A DNA stretch of 64,000 bases, from NCBI GenBank assembly GCA_023548195.1, contig JAJHZJ010000751.1, positions 744,001 to 808,000 on the forward strand, read 5' to 3'. The translations under genes were made by a program, and so were the position numbers. Origin of the DNA: Bettongia penicillata ogilbyi (Eukaryota > Chordata > Mammalia > Diprotodontia > Potoroidae). Shown in pieces: positions 1-11,269 of this stretch (its first letter is position 1; each line of letters opens with the position of its first letter). The notes under the pieces are model-generated. The model searched no databases, was not told the DNA's origin, and saw nothing but the letters and a program-made list of their open reading frames with translations.

Positions 1-29
1 ATGTGTGTGTGTGTGTGTGTGTGTGTGTA
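1..29. repeat. (TG)n microsatellite
   Basis: An uninterrupted TG dinucleotide run of about 14 units opens the window. It abuts the palindrome at 31-80. Confidence 0.95.
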
Positions 30-30
30 T

Positions 31-80
31 CTTATCCTATTTCATATATATATATATATATATATATGAAATAGGATAAG
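31..80. repeat. 50-bp perfect palindrome with AT core
   Basis: The 50 bases equal their own reverse complement. A 13-base arm beginning CTTATCCTATTTC is followed by a TA-repeat core and the exact complementary arm ending GAAATAGGATAAG. The bases just outside do not pair. Such a sequence can extrude a cruciform. It could come from the ends of a DNA transposon or from template switching at the AT repeat; I recognise neither end. Confidence 0.95.
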
Positions 81-260
81 TCAATGAGTAAGCATTTGTT
101 TAAACACTTATAATGAGACCAACATGCTGTGTGGGAAAGAAAAAGAAAAGTAAAATTCCCCTGACCTCAAGCACATACATTTTATTGGATAATGAGGAGC
201 ATACAAGATATATAAATATAAGGTAAGTTATTTCCTTGATATTTGTGGGGGAAGGAATTT
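81..260 (-). repeat. L2/MIR3-type 3'-end relict
   Basis: A decayed copy of the common 'TCAATGAGTAAGCATTTxTTTAAACACTTA' start is followed by the 'CCCTGACCTCAAG' block and '...ATTGGATAATGAGGAGCATACAA'. This matches the reverse complement of the L2/MIR3 3' tail seen elsewhere in this window. Boundaries are approximate. Confidence 0.4.
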
Positions 261-845
261 CTCATCATCATCCAAGTGATAATTCTACTTTTCTGATGAC
301 CATGACGACCCTGTTTCCTATATTTACTGTCTACCCTTTTCATGCAGGACCTAGAGGCTAAGAGTATAAAGGTGAAGGTATTGGAATTCAAAATCTTGTG
401 GAAATGAATGCTGAAATGTAATGATAAATTAGTTATTTAATAATAAATTAATTAGTAATAATTAGCAATAAAAGTGAAGATGGCGCAAGGATCTTATCTT
501 CTGGGGAATAGGGAGGGATTATGAATGACATGCATACAAATATATGTAATATGATATAGGGAAAAGTGAAACTTAGACTAAGTGCTCTAAGGCAACAGGA
601 AGAGGCAGAAACTTTTTTTTATGTGGAGGGAGAAAGACAGAAACCAGAAGCATTCAAAAGAAGATGGCATCTGAGTTGAAGACAGAGAAATATTACCAAG
701 AGTTGAAATGAAGTCAAAAACACACATACTGAAAACTCTTCCAGTCTCTGAAATCCTTTGTATTTTTCCCTTCTTCCTTCTCCTTTGTCTAACCCACACT
801 TTCTAATACGTCCCTTTTCTTCATTTTAACCTGTTTAAGAACTGT
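260..845. other. Unassigned AT-rich sequence
   Basis: I see no recognisable gene, RNA or repeat family here. Local ATTAAT-rich tracts lie near 420-480 and a short T-run near 613-620. Confidence 0.5.
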
Positions 846-869
846 GGGGTCTTTCCCTTGTCAAATGAT

Positions 870-1060
870 GAGAACCGGCCTGAGACTAGGACACCTGGAT
901 TCCCCTCTTGACTTTGCCACTGGCTTGAAAATTTTGAGCCAGGCATTTAATTGTTTTATTCCTCAATTCTCTCATTTTCAAAATGAATTAGATAAGATTG
1001 TCTCATGGACCTTTCCCAATTTTATATTCATTGACTTTATGGACCAGGACCGAATACTTT
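870..1060 (+). repeat. MIR-like SINE relict
   Basis: 'GGACACCTGGATTCCC', 'ACTTTGCCACTGGCTTG' and 'CTCTCATTTTCAAAATGAA' follow the order of the MIR body (B-box-like part, CORE, '...TCATCTGTAAAATGA'). Divergence is high. Confidence 0.45.
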
Positions 1061-1345
1061 ACATTTGGTATTCAAGATCCTATAATAACTGTGTGCTTTA
1101 ATTTTGCAACCTTGTCTCTCAGTCATTCCAGTCAGGAATCTTCTACTTCAATGAAAGTCATTGCTTTCTTTTATTGTTCTTATTGTGGATAGCAATGTTT
1201 TCCATTATTCTGTTCCACCTACCAAAACTCTCCTCCTTTTTTCAATACCAATCCAAACCTCTACTTCTGTGAAGGCCCAATTCAAGTCCCCAGCCTCCTA
1301 TGAAGCCTTTCTCATCTTCCGTGGTAAACAAGAAAAGGCTATGTG
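1060..1345 (+). repeat. L2 LINE 3' relict
   Basis: 'TTACATTTGGTATTCAAGATCC' and '...AAGGCCCAATTCAAGTCCC...TATGAAGCCTTTCTCATCTTCC' resemble the C-terminal coding and 3' part of L2-clade LINEs. The reading frame is lost. Confidence 0.4.
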
Positions 1346-2590
1346 GCTAGTCCTGGAGAATATAGAACATTCTATTGTTTTCCAAGCATGTGAAGAGTTC
1401 ATTGGTAACTAAAGACTATTCCAACATTGACAGCCTAGAAAGTCTCTATCATTTGCATTGTTTGGCTTTAAATAGGTACTTTATTATTTTCTAGTCCTCC
1501 AGTATCTCCTTTTTTCCTCACTATTCTATGAAGTTGATTAACATTCTCTCAATAATGACATCCTCTGGGCCTGATAACTTGAATTAATTAAAGCCACTAA
1601 AATCTGCTCTCAATATTTCCTAATTTGTATTGGTTTTCAATTCCTAACTAACTATGCTTTATTTTTCATCCAAATATAACAAAATTGCAGAATTCTAGTT
1701 GAAATGTCCCACTGAGGCAGTTTAGTTCAAACTATAACTTGGAAAAATAATCCTCTCAAAAACAAACCCAACAAGTGTTTACCCTGCCTCTGTTTGAAGA
1801 TCTTCAATGAGTGGCAACCTCACTAGTCTCATGGGAACCCATGAGAAAATCTATTGTCCTTATCAAGGGTGTGAAGAATATCAAAGAAAATGTACATGTA
1901 ATAAGTGGTAAGCAATCCTATCTGTTCTCTATTTTCTCATGTTTCCATCCATGAAGTCTCAGTGGCATATTATCTCTTTGTTAATTTTTTTTTCTTATCC
2001 TTTCAGCTTTAAGTGTCCATCTCTTGCATTAGGTGATCCAGACCTCTAACACTCTTGACACTATACTTACAGTTCTGTGCTACTTCTTTGTCTACACCTT
2101 GCTGCCAAAAAGCTGATCTATCTTTGAAAAATCTAGGCTGGTCAATGAATGCCTTTTGCCTTGATATTTACTTTTTGGAGATAGTCCCTCTTCTTGGGTG
2201 GAATAACTTGTTTCTCTGTCAGTAGCAAAGTCAAGGGAGTGCTAATGTAAATATATCAACTTGAATTATTGTGCTTGATTCTTAATGTACTGAAGAACCA
2301 TGGAGCCTACAATATCTATTTTGTCTCTTATTTTAAAAGAAGATACCTTATCTGATATTCTTGTCTGGCTTTTCTCATAATGTGGTATGGCAATGTTCAA
2401 ATGTTTTGTTTCTATAGCAGGAACACCTGGTACATTTCAATTCTGTCTATGCTTTGTATTTCAAATGCATTAGACCAAAGTAGTGGGAATTCAACAATGT
2501 AGAAAAAGAAAATGTTTGTAGTGCCCTGGTAAATTTCCATGAACAGAGATTCTTAAAACTTTGAAAAGCCTTAAACTTCTGATTTCACTT
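1345..2590. other. Unassigned unique sequence
   Basis: About 1.2 kb without a recognisable gene or clear repeat. No long open frame and no splice-site pair stands out. Confidence 0.5.
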
Positions 2591-2770
2591 CCCTAGGATA
2601 TGAAAGGATCATAGATTTAACTATAGAAAGGAAATCCTATGTCATTTAGCCCCTCTTATTCTGTAGATGAGGAAACTGAGTTCCGCAGAGGTGATATGAC
2701 TTGCCCAAAGATGCACACAAAAATAAGTATCAGAAACGATTGACTTTTCTTTATCCCTCGCTCCACCTAC
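2590..2770 (-). repeat. MIR/CR1-type relict
   Basis: It carries 'GGATCATAGATTTAACTATAG', 'GTCATTTAGCCCCTCTTATTCTGTAGATGAGGAAACTGAG' (split by substitutions) and 'GTGATATGACTTGCCCAAAGATGCACAC'. This order is typical of very common mammalian relicts in antisense orientation. Confidence 0.5.
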
Positions 2771-2789
2771 TCTCAAATAATAACCTGAA

Positions 2790-3020
2790 AATATTATACT
2801 TTTATATTTACAAAGTACTTTAGATACATTAATTCATATGCTCTTTACAACAACCCTGTGAGATAGATGCCATGAAATGTTGCCATTTCACAGATATGTA
2901 AACCGATGTGCTGAATGGCTAAGTGATGATCACTCCCAGCTAGTAGGTGTTGAAGATATGAAGTTGAATTCAACGCATTTCTTCCTGACTTCAAATCTAG
3001 CCTTTTATCTATTATCTTGC
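2790..3020 (-). repeat. MIR/CORE-SINE relict
   Basis: 'TTTACAAAGTACTTTAGATAC', 'CTTTACAACAACCCTGTGAGATAGATGCCATG', 'CCATTTCACAGATATGTAAAC' and 'CCCAGCTAGTAGGTGTTG' are the reverse complement of a MIR/CORE-SINE body. Confidence 0.6.
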
Positions 3021-5340
3021 TACACTTCCTCTGAAACTATTTTTCTGATCTCTCATTCTGACTTGGTTTCTAAGAATCATTATGAGCCCATATGGCTCAT
3101 CTTGCTGCCTTCTTTGCTGTTACTTCTATCTTTCTGACAGGCAGACACAGCATTAATGGATATCCCACTTCTCCCTTCCCCTTCTCTTATGAAGGAGAGT
3201 CATATTTGGCAGGAGCTCCGTGTAACTCAATGCCGGCTCAGAATGGGAGGTGCAGAATGCCCTCTGTTGTGGCTAGACCCAGACCAGGATGCATATGATG
3301 CCATATCTAGTTTTTATCTGCTGCTGCTTGAGATGAACTTTGTAATTGTAGCTTGGAATAGTCTGTGACCTACTGTCTGACTGGAATGGAGTGCTGAGCT
3401 CACAGTTATATGACCTAATACATTTATTAAAGGCTGATAACTCAGAGGCAATCTTATCTGTACATGGCAAAGGGAATTAGACAGGCTGTCCTGACTGCTT
3501 GGCTGGTGACAGGACCACTTCAAGATGTTTTGACAGGTCAGTGTGAAGCCATTAATCCTAACGTAGTTCAAGGCAATAGTAATTGGTCAAGACACCTGTT
3601 TTGGAGTGGGAGAAAAGAAAAGGGTGCTTTTCAATTTCCTTAAAGTCCAACAGGAAACAAGGGTATACATGCAGTACCAATGACATGATGTTTAAACAGC
3701 AATCAGTCATTTCAGTGTTTGCTGAATGTGTATTTAAAATTATTAACAGAATGTATTAACCTGTAGGGAAAGACCAGAATAAAATCCTAGACTCACTCAA
3801 GACAGCTTATAAAATTTTAATTTTCAAGTAATCTTTGAAGTGGTCACCCTAGCCTAAGTGCATACACCTGAGAAAGAAAAACCTGACCTCTCTGATATGT
3901 AATGTAATCTATTCTTAGCTTTGAATTGATCACTCTGGAGTTATCTTGATGGTGAGGTTTTTGAAAACTCATTGCTACTTTTCCCATTCTTCAGCTATAA
4001 TGGAGAGAAAGAGAAAACCACATGCAAATAACAATCTGATGGTATGCAAGATAAAGAACTCATTATAAAACTCAAAAAATTAGACAACACAGATGGCCCT
4101 TATCAACAATTTCTGAAAGACAAGGAAAACATGCATGTTCAGGTGCTGTGTAGAGATGGACCATCCATCAGATTATCACTTGAAATATAGTCATCTATTT
4201 TTTTCTCTAGAACATTATAAGTTTATGAAAGAGTTTGAAATCTCCTTTAAAATTATGACTTGACATTATTAAATACTTACATTTCTCCATAAATCATAAG
4301 GCCATCAATTGTCAGTATCTCAGTGCTCAATGGGTTTTCCGTTTGTGTTCCCTTTAATAGCTTAGAAGAGGAGATATGAACTATGAGGATTGTTAAAGCC
4401 CACAAAAGTCTCTCTGTGTTTTCTTTTGAGGGGAAAGGTAATTTGTTAAGAAACCTCCTTGACAGGATGATGGAACATACTTCTTTTGTTTTTTTCCCAC
4501 CGCGTATAACCATGAGAGTCAAAAGAAAGCTAGGCTTACTGTAATACATTGACTGACAATTAGGTTTTAAAACCCTAGGAAATAGGATCTCATAATGGTA
4601 CCTAATGGGATTCTGAAATAAAGTCTACAGCTCTTAGGTATCATCAGGTAGTGAAATTAAAAGAAAAGCACAGAAACTCAATTATTGCTCGAGTCGGCTC
4701 GTTAAGTTGGTTGCTGTCACAACTGGAAGATTCTTTGGCTCCACAGTAATATTGCAAATTTTTGGTTTCCTGTGCCATTAGAGATTATTATGTCCTATAA
4801 AATTAATAAATGTGTATCAAATTTTTGGCATGCTCTACACATGAAAGTCTTTGGAGGTTTACTTCTTATGCTTTCCTCCCAAAAATACAACGTAATTTTA
4901 TTAAACCATCTAACGAAAAGAATTGACTACAGCCATAAAAATCTAGAGGTGTGATGATTTAATCTTCACACAGCTATTTTTAGACTTGTATGTGTTTGCA
5001 CATATTTCTAAAAGGCCTTGTTTTCATAAGTCACACCAAGGTGCATTTGAATGAGCAATGGTTGAAATGATATTCTAGCTTCCTTTATAGGTATAACTGA
5101 ACAATTAGATGAAGACAATAGCAATGACAAAAAAATATTCTACAGATAGTTGAATATATAGCCTGGTTAAATATTCAAGTTAATATTATGGCCAAGATGG
5201 GCATAATTCTGTTACTTGTATAATTTAATTAAAAAATTGCTTGTAACATTTTCTACTCTTATTTTAAATTCCAAATAGATATCCTTAAATTAGCAAAAAA
5301 TAAATACTAAGCTCTTTGTAATGATATTCAACAATTTATA
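3020..5340. other. Unassigned sequence
   Basis: About 2.3 kb with no recognised repeat or gene. The open frames are short, overlap on both strands and lack family motifs. Confidence 0.45.
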
Positions 5341-5344
5341 AATC

Positions 5345-5430
5345 AATTGATAAACATTTGTTAATCACCTATTATAGAAGGGACACTGTGCTAAACATCC
5401 AAGATTAACTGTTTTCACCTATTAGATTAA
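5345..5430 (-). repeat. L2/MIR3-type 3'-tail relict
   Basis: 'GATAAACATTTGTTAATCACCTATTATAGAAGGGACACTGTGCTAAACATCC' is a decayed version of the shared L2/MIR3 tail in antisense. Confidence 0.4.
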
Positions 5431-6115
5431 TACATCAATATCAAATATATATTATCTTTTAAAATAATTTTCATATTTATTCACTAATTAATCATTTTCA
5501 TGCCATAATATTAGTTATATAATTATAAGCTACATGTATCGATACATTAAATATAGTACATATAGGTTATGTATATAGTATTATCCTTATATACCTGAAT
5601 AGATCTCTCTGTATTATTTGTACATTGCATTGCTTTAGAAGCTATTCATTCAAGAAAATCTAATTCTTGTTCAGTGAAAGTGAAAGTTGAATCATGAGAA
5701 ATGAGGAAAAGTATTTTTCCCCTGACATTTTAAAAATCTCAGATTTCATCAAGTGTGTCTTTCCATGAAGGGTTTATTTGCTGCCAGAATTTTGACTTCT
5801 CAATCCTAGTGAGGAGATTACTTAAAGCAAATGCCTAATAGTGAAGTCTCCTTACTGTTGTTTCAATAGGTCTTCCCAAAAGGGATGCATGGTAGTTGGC
5901 AGTGGGGAAAATTTTTAAAATCTCTAGAAATCCTGTGGATGTGATATAACCCTAAGAGACGCAACATCCCCGTGAGATATATCTGAAAAATACAACCTAG
6001 TTTACTGGTGCTTCTTGAAAGTTAAAGCTGTCCATTTCATGTTTAGGATACATCCCAACAAGGATACCATTGCAGCCGGAGATATGTAGGAGACTCATAA
6101 GCCAAGACTGGAGAA
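5430..6115. other. Unassigned, very AT-rich sequence
   Basis: The first 200 bases are almost entirely A/T with scattered ATATAT motifs. No gene or family is recognised. Confidence 0.5.
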
Positions 6116-6119
6116 CTAG

Positions 6120-6275
6120 AACTACCAGAAATATTGCTAAAGCTCCCTCATTTTGCAGGTGAGAAAACTGAAGCTGAAGGAGGTTAAATAAATTACCAAG
6201 ACAATACAAGTAGTAAGTAGCTAATGAAGGATATGAACCCCCAATCTCTGATTTGCTGCTCTTTCTGGAGTACAA
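6120..6275 (-). repeat. MIR/CORE-SINE relict
   Basis: 'CTCATTTTGCAGGTGAGAAAACTGAAGCTGAAGGAGGTTAAATAAATTACCAAG' followed by '...AAGTAGTAAGTAGC...' is an antisense MIR-like body. Confidence 0.5.
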
Positions 6276-6454
6276 TGTTGTCTATGTGATATAATTCATG
6301 TTTGACTATGTCATAAGAAATCTAGAGAAATTTGCATAAAAATTGGCAAAGTAGACCACATAATGGTAAACAAGTAAGCTTCCTGGTAAAGGAAGAATTT
6401 ATGATATTCACAAAATAAATGGATGTGTTCTGGTTTTTCAAAATAGAATCGATT

Positions 6455-6476
6455 CTAACCCTAACCCTAACCCTAA
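6455..6476. repeat. Short interstitial telomeric repeat (CTAACC)3.7
   Basis: Three full CTAACC units and a partial fourth run without mismatch. This is the vertebrate telomeric hexamer (TTAGGG on the other strand) lying inside ordinary sequence. Such arrays are attributed to telomerase action at healed breaks or to ancestral fusions; here it is too short to choose. Confidence 0.85.
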
Positions 6477-6525
6477 ACTTCAAAATATTTTAAAAAAGGA
6501 AGCTTTCTAAATTTTCTATTTTTAT

Positions 6526-6630
6526 GTTCTCTCCCCCCTCTCTCTTTCTCTCTCTCTCTCTCTTTCTCTCGCTCTCTTTCTCTCTCTCTCTCCCTCTCCC
6601 CCCCCCTCTTCCTCCCTCTCTCCCGTCTAA
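6526..6630. repeat. (CT)n pyrimidine microsatellite
   Basis: An almost pure C/T tract with CTCTCT runs and C-runs. Any open frame here only reads out the repeat. Confidence 0.95.
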
Positions 6631-6769
6631 GCCCCCTACATTTTATGCCGTTCAATGTCAGTCCCATTTCCTTCAGTTTTCTAGCTCCCTTTGGTTCATC
6701 TGCATATCCTTCTGAAAAAGATAAAGATTCACATGTAGGGGATCATAAAGCTTAGTTCATAGCACTTCA

Positions 6770-6890
6770 GCTCGGTTGATATATTTTAAAAATTCTTTAT
6801 GAAGTGCCTACTAATTGTCCAATCCTGTACTCTATTTTGATGATGCAAACAAGAAAAAAATAGATCTTTGTTCTCGAGGATCCACTCCAA
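6770..6890 (-). repeat. L2/MIR3-type 3'-end relict
   Basis: 'TTCTTTATGAAGTGCCTACTAATTGTCCAATCCTGTACTCTATTTTGATGATGC' echoes the shared L2/MIR3 tail in antisense. The match is weak. Confidence 0.3.
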
Positions 6891-7555
6891 TTTCTTGTTG
6901 TTTGAGTATTCCTTCTCTTTAAGTTATTTTGAGTTTTCGTCTTGTTTGTTCCATAATCTCAGAAAGAGACAAAGGGAAAAGTCCATGCATCTTGTCTTTA
7001 ATCATGCATTCTTGGCTCACTATCCTTCATATTATATTTGATGGTTGTATTTTTTTGTTTCTTCTTACCATTTTATCATTTTCCTTCCAATTTTTAGGCT
7101 TATATCTGTTTGTCCATTTATATTTTGGTCTTTCCTTGAACATTTTCCAGTATTTTTCTGGATCTTCCCTTTGGTCCCTCCAATTTCCAATTTCTAGGAC
7201 AAATGATAGCTTCAGTCTTCTCACGCAGCAAATATGGCCTGGGCACTGACTTGAATATCTTTGCTGAAAAACCACAAAGGACTGGTACCATTTGGTTTTC
7301 TAGTTGTCTTTTCCACAGATTCAAAGAAGTTACCTTTGTAGTCCATTATCAACCTGCCTCGTTCTTCCCCCCCCTTTTTTTCACATGGTAAGGCAGACTC
7401 AGGACCTGCTGCTTTCTTCTGAATGGGGGGGGTTCAAAGGAGGAATGTTTTGGGACAAATTTCATTGTCTTTGGCACCTTTATATTCTAGCCCTCTTTGT
7501 TCTATCAGAATCCAAATTCTCACCCTTAAAATTTTAGTGAGTGAACATTAATCTT
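6890..7555. other. Unassigned sequence
   Basis: A T-rich stretch with overlapping short open frames on both strands. None shows recognisable protein motifs. Confidence 0.45.
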
Positions 7556-7559
7556 CTTT

Positions 7560-7795
7560 CCAGGAAATAGGCTACCATAAACTTCAGAGCCATCACCCAA
7601 TTATGTCATTATGGTGACTGTGCATTTCCCCCTCCCTTTGAAACCCTAGCTCATTCCTAAATACTGTGTCCCCCTACTAGAATAGATGCTTCTCAAGGTA
7701 TGAGCTTTCTTGCTTACTGATATTTGTATACCTGGTGCTTAGCAAAATGTCTGATACATAGAGCTCATTTATAAATGTTCCTTCTTGCATGCCTT
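7560..7795 (+). repeat. L2 LINE 3' end
   Basis: 'ACTAGAATAGATGCTTCTCAAGGTATGAGC', 'TTTGTATACCTGGTGCTTAGCAAAATGTCTGATACATAGAGCTCATTTATAAATG' follows the L2 3' end ('...TTAGCACAGTGCCTGGCACATAG...AATAAATG'). It is the terminal part only. Confidence 0.65.
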
Positions 7796-8169
7796 GCCAA
7801 TGTATAATGGAGGTTCAGTAGCAGGGGACAGGTTGAATAAGCTTTCTAAGGATTCTCAGATGTGGATTGATAAAATTTCTACATTAACTAGCCACTTTTT
7901 CCCTATTCTTAATGATTTGGCTCTGATTACCTACATATGGCACACTATTGAATGGTAGGGATTATACCCACATCTTGCAAGAAACTATCTTCCCAAATGT
8001 CCAAAAGCAATCAGTTGCTAATTTCTAAGGATCATGGAGGCATCTATCTTCATTCTTTAAGAAAAGGTAAATGGAGTAATGACAAAAAATAAGGTCTAAT
8101 TTTGTCTTTTGCTTTTATGACAGAAGTGAATAATAAGCATAATTAATAAATATATTATAAAAAACAATA

Positions 8170-8455
8170 AAATCATAGACTTGCCAAGCCTACCTTTCCA
8201 GTTCCTCCTCTTTTCACATTTCCTTTTCCAGTCAAATTGGGATACACGTCCTTCCTGCCTCCATACCACTTTATAGGCAGCTGGGTCCTCATGCCAAGAA
8301 TGCAACACATCCTCTCATCATCTCACCTTTCAAATTAGTTTTCTGTTCCGTCTTCCCCATTAGAGCACAAGATTCTAAAGGACAAGGAGTCTTTCATTTC
8401 ACTTGTAATTGTATTCCCAGTGCTTTGCATGCTGTAATACTTGTTGACTTGAATT
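8170..8455 (+). repeat. L2 LINE 3' end
   Basis: 'CCCCATTAGAGCACAAGATTCTAAAGGACAAGGAGTC...TGTATTCCCAGTGCTTTGCATGCTGTAATACTTGTTGACTTGA' is a diverged L2 3' terminus. It is the second such copy within 0.6 kb. Confidence 0.55.
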
Positions 8456-8459
8456 TTAA

Positions 8460-9300
8460 AAGCAGACATTTCCTTCAAGGCTTGACTTTTATGTTACACA
8501 AAATATTTTGAAAGCTTTTTTTGGCATTTTCTTTCTGCCCCCAAATTATTAGTACTCTCATTCCTTGATTTTTTTATACTTTCTTATCTCTTGTAAAAAA
8601 TATTATATCCTCCAAGATAATGTAGGATTTTTGAGGGTTGAAATATAGGGCATCCATATTTCATTCATGGAGAATTTTATAGCATACTGAGGAATAGAAT
8701 TTTTGATACATGATGTATATTTTGTCATTTGTTTCATTTTGTCTCTGTATTCTTAAAAGGAAAATTCTTTGTTTGGGCTTTGGCCCTGATTAATGAGGCA
8801 AAACTTATGGGAAAAAGATTTTAAAAATATACCAAACTAACAATATGTTGAGGAGTTAGTAATTAGATATCAGCAAGAGATTCAAGATGGAACCAGCTTT
8901 TATACAAGTTTTTTTGTAATGAGATAAAAAATTTGGATAAGTCCACATCAGCAAAAAGGTACGGGTCATGGTCACTTCCTCCCCTAATTTCCAGTAGATG
9001 CTGGTTAAAAGGTAACCATAAGGGACAGACAGAAATACAAAAGGTGCAGACTGGGTGATACCTCTCCTAACACTGATTGACAAGAAGAACTGGGAGAAAT
9101 GGGGTCACTGAGTCAGCATAACTTTCAATATTTGGCATCCTCATTGCAGTGTATAGGCATTCTTAACCTGGAATTAAGAAACTTGAAGAATTTAATTTTT
9201 TAAAAAAGTGATAGTTTTATATCAATAAAATGATTTTCTTTAGTTCTTCATATTGTATTCATGAGTGTACAAACATCGTTTTGAGAATGGGTCCAAATGA
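8460..9300. other. Unassigned sequence
   Basis: AT-rich with no recognised repeat, RNA or coding feature. Confidence 0.45.
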
Positions 9301-9304
9301 ATCA

Positions 9305-9327
9305 TATATATATATATATATATATAT
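9305..9327. repeat. (AT)n microsatellite
   Basis: About eleven uninterrupted TA units. Confidence 0.9.
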
Positions 9328-9599
9328 CATCTGATGTTGTGAAAACTTAAAATTCTATTTTTTGAGTGAATGGAAAGAGGGAACATAATGGGGCAGGGGA
9401 AAGAGACTCTTTATAGAAAGGCTAAAGAAAATTTCCAAAATTTCAAGAAGAAGTGGGGAAGGGGATGTAGTAGGGTATAGAGTGACAGTTGTCTTAATTT
9501 AAGAGTTGCCACATTAAATAAAAAAATACCCAATTTGCTATTTGTTGCTTTAAAAATAAAAACATTTGATTCAATAGGAGTAAAATAATCTTGAAGTTT

Positions 9600-9800
9600 C
9601 CCACCACATGAGATGTCTCTTGTGCATACATTAAAATCCTACAGGATGCTATGACAGATGCAGCTATGGAGATAGCTTTGTTCAAAGATCGGCTAAGCAT
9701 TGTTGTCAAGTGGAGTGTGAAACAGGGCTGTAGTGCTTGTTCAAGGTATACAGTACCACAAAGGATGGTTTGCATAGGGTCTTTCCAAAAGGATTCTGGC
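9600..9800 (+). repeat. RTE-type LINE reverse-transcriptase fragment
   Basis: The + strand reads, in one frame, 'AYIKILQDAMTDAAMEIA...' and then 'VKQGCS'. In this LINE type that is the stretch before and including the reverse-transcriptase motif '(N)GVKQGC(V)LAP'. The usual continuation after VKQGC is lost. No FADD motif or C-terminal zinc finger follows, so this is a short internal fragment. A minus-strand open frame covering it is an antisense shadow. The clade assignment is by resemblance to the copy at 43.2-44.3 kb. Confidence 0.5.
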
Positions 9801-10289
9801 TTGGGAGAGGAAACATTCATTTTCCTATCTGCAAATGACCCTCTGCTAAATATATTGAACCCTAAAACTCCTGAAAGTCTCCTTAATGAATCCAAAACCC
9901 TGGGAATGAGACTAGTCTAACTATATATGATAGAAAAATGAGGTCAATGAAAAATGTACAATTTCCAGAATATGATGTACACCTGAATGGGCAACCTATG
10001 GAATGGATCAATATGTAAATTTTAGGTTCACACAGAAGCTGGACCCAGAAATGACAATGAGTGGATTGAATTGAATTTAGGGACCTGTTTGGTGCTTTAA
10101 AAGATACCAAAATGCTTGCTACTGCCAAAATAAAAACAAAAAAATCACTCTCAGAAACACCTGTATTCTCCCACTAACGCCGTATTTTACTGGCAAATGA
10201 AACACAATGATTTTTGGAAGAATTTGCAATTGCTAGTAATTCAAAGAACAACTGGAATACTAGTGCAACTCCTAGTTATATAGCCTTTT

Positions 10290-10510
10290 AAATATTGCAG
10301 CACACTTTACTAATGTATCTCATTTGGTCTTCATATGGCTAATAGGAGGTAGATGATATTATTATCTCAATTTTACAGATGAGGAAACTGAGGCAAACAA
10401 AAGTTACTTACTCAGGGTTACTCAGCTTAAAGCATGTAAATTTAAATTTGAGCCTAATTATTCCTATCTCCAGATTTAACACTATCTCCATTATACTTTG
10501 CTGCCTTATA
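10290..10510 (-). repeat. MIR/CORE-SINE
   Basis: 'CATTTGGTCTTCATATGGC', 'ATTATTATCTCAATTTTACAGATGAGGAAACTGAGGCAAAC' and '...CTCAGGGTTACTCAGC' match the antisense body of marsupial MIR-like SINEs well. Confidence 0.7.
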
Positions 10511-11095
10511 ATGCCCCCAATTAGTTAAAGGCGAGAGTGGAGAGCAGTAAGAAATTAAATGTCTGACACTTTTAAGCTTTCACAATACCTTGTATACTAG
10601 ATCTAATTTAATTATATTGTGTACTGAAGTCTGCCTATGTGAAGAAATTTGGGAACCCAAGGGACTGAAGATCTAAAGGAAGGTAAAGATAGAACTGATT
10701 TTGTCTTCGGAGTGCAAGACAGACCACCTAGACAGAAAGGTGAAATAGATGAAGAGCTTCTGAAATTCACAAGCCTGCCATAGAGGCACTATATACTGAC
10801 TATGGGAATCCTGCAGTTATTTTGAAATCTGCTAGAATTCTCTCAGAAAAGAGCCAAACAACTAATAGCTTCTTGGCTTACCTGAGCATTAAATTTATCC
10901 TTTACTTGAAAAAAGGATAGGCTTGTTCTACCTGGATTTGGAAGTCAGGAAGTCAGGCAAAGAATGGACGTTTCAAAGAGGTAGATTTAAGTTTAATATG
11001 AGTCAAAATTTCCAAATAGAGTGAGAAGACATTGGAATCTACCTCATGGAACTTATGAAATTTTAAAAAAGGATTCATTAAGTGACTCCTGTGCA
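10510..11095. other. Unassigned sequence
   Basis: No gene or repeat family recognised. Confidence 0.45.
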
Positions 11096-11215
11096 AGATA
11101 TTAAGAGAAGAAGTATGATGTAGGAAACAGAGAGCTGCCCTTGAAGTCAGGAAGTTCTAGGTAGAAAAACTGACTTTAACATATAATGTATATGGGACAC
11201 TGTGTAAGTCAGTGT
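11095..11215 (+). repeat. tRNA-headed SINE relict
   Basis: 'GTAGGAAACAGAGAGCTGCCCTTGAAGTCAGGAAGTTCTAGG...GACACTGTGTAAGTCAGT' follows the tRNA-derived head and '...TGTGACCCTGGGCAAGTCA' block of marsupial SINEs. The B-box region is degraded. Confidence 0.4.
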
Positions 11216-11269
11216 CTAATTCTTACTTGACGTCTACAAACACATTCATCTCTCTCCCCATCTTCCAAA

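Noticed and set aside
9494..9895. A 133-codon minus-strand open frame
   Set aside because: It is antisense to the RTE reverse-transcriptase fragment on the + strand and has no motif of its own.
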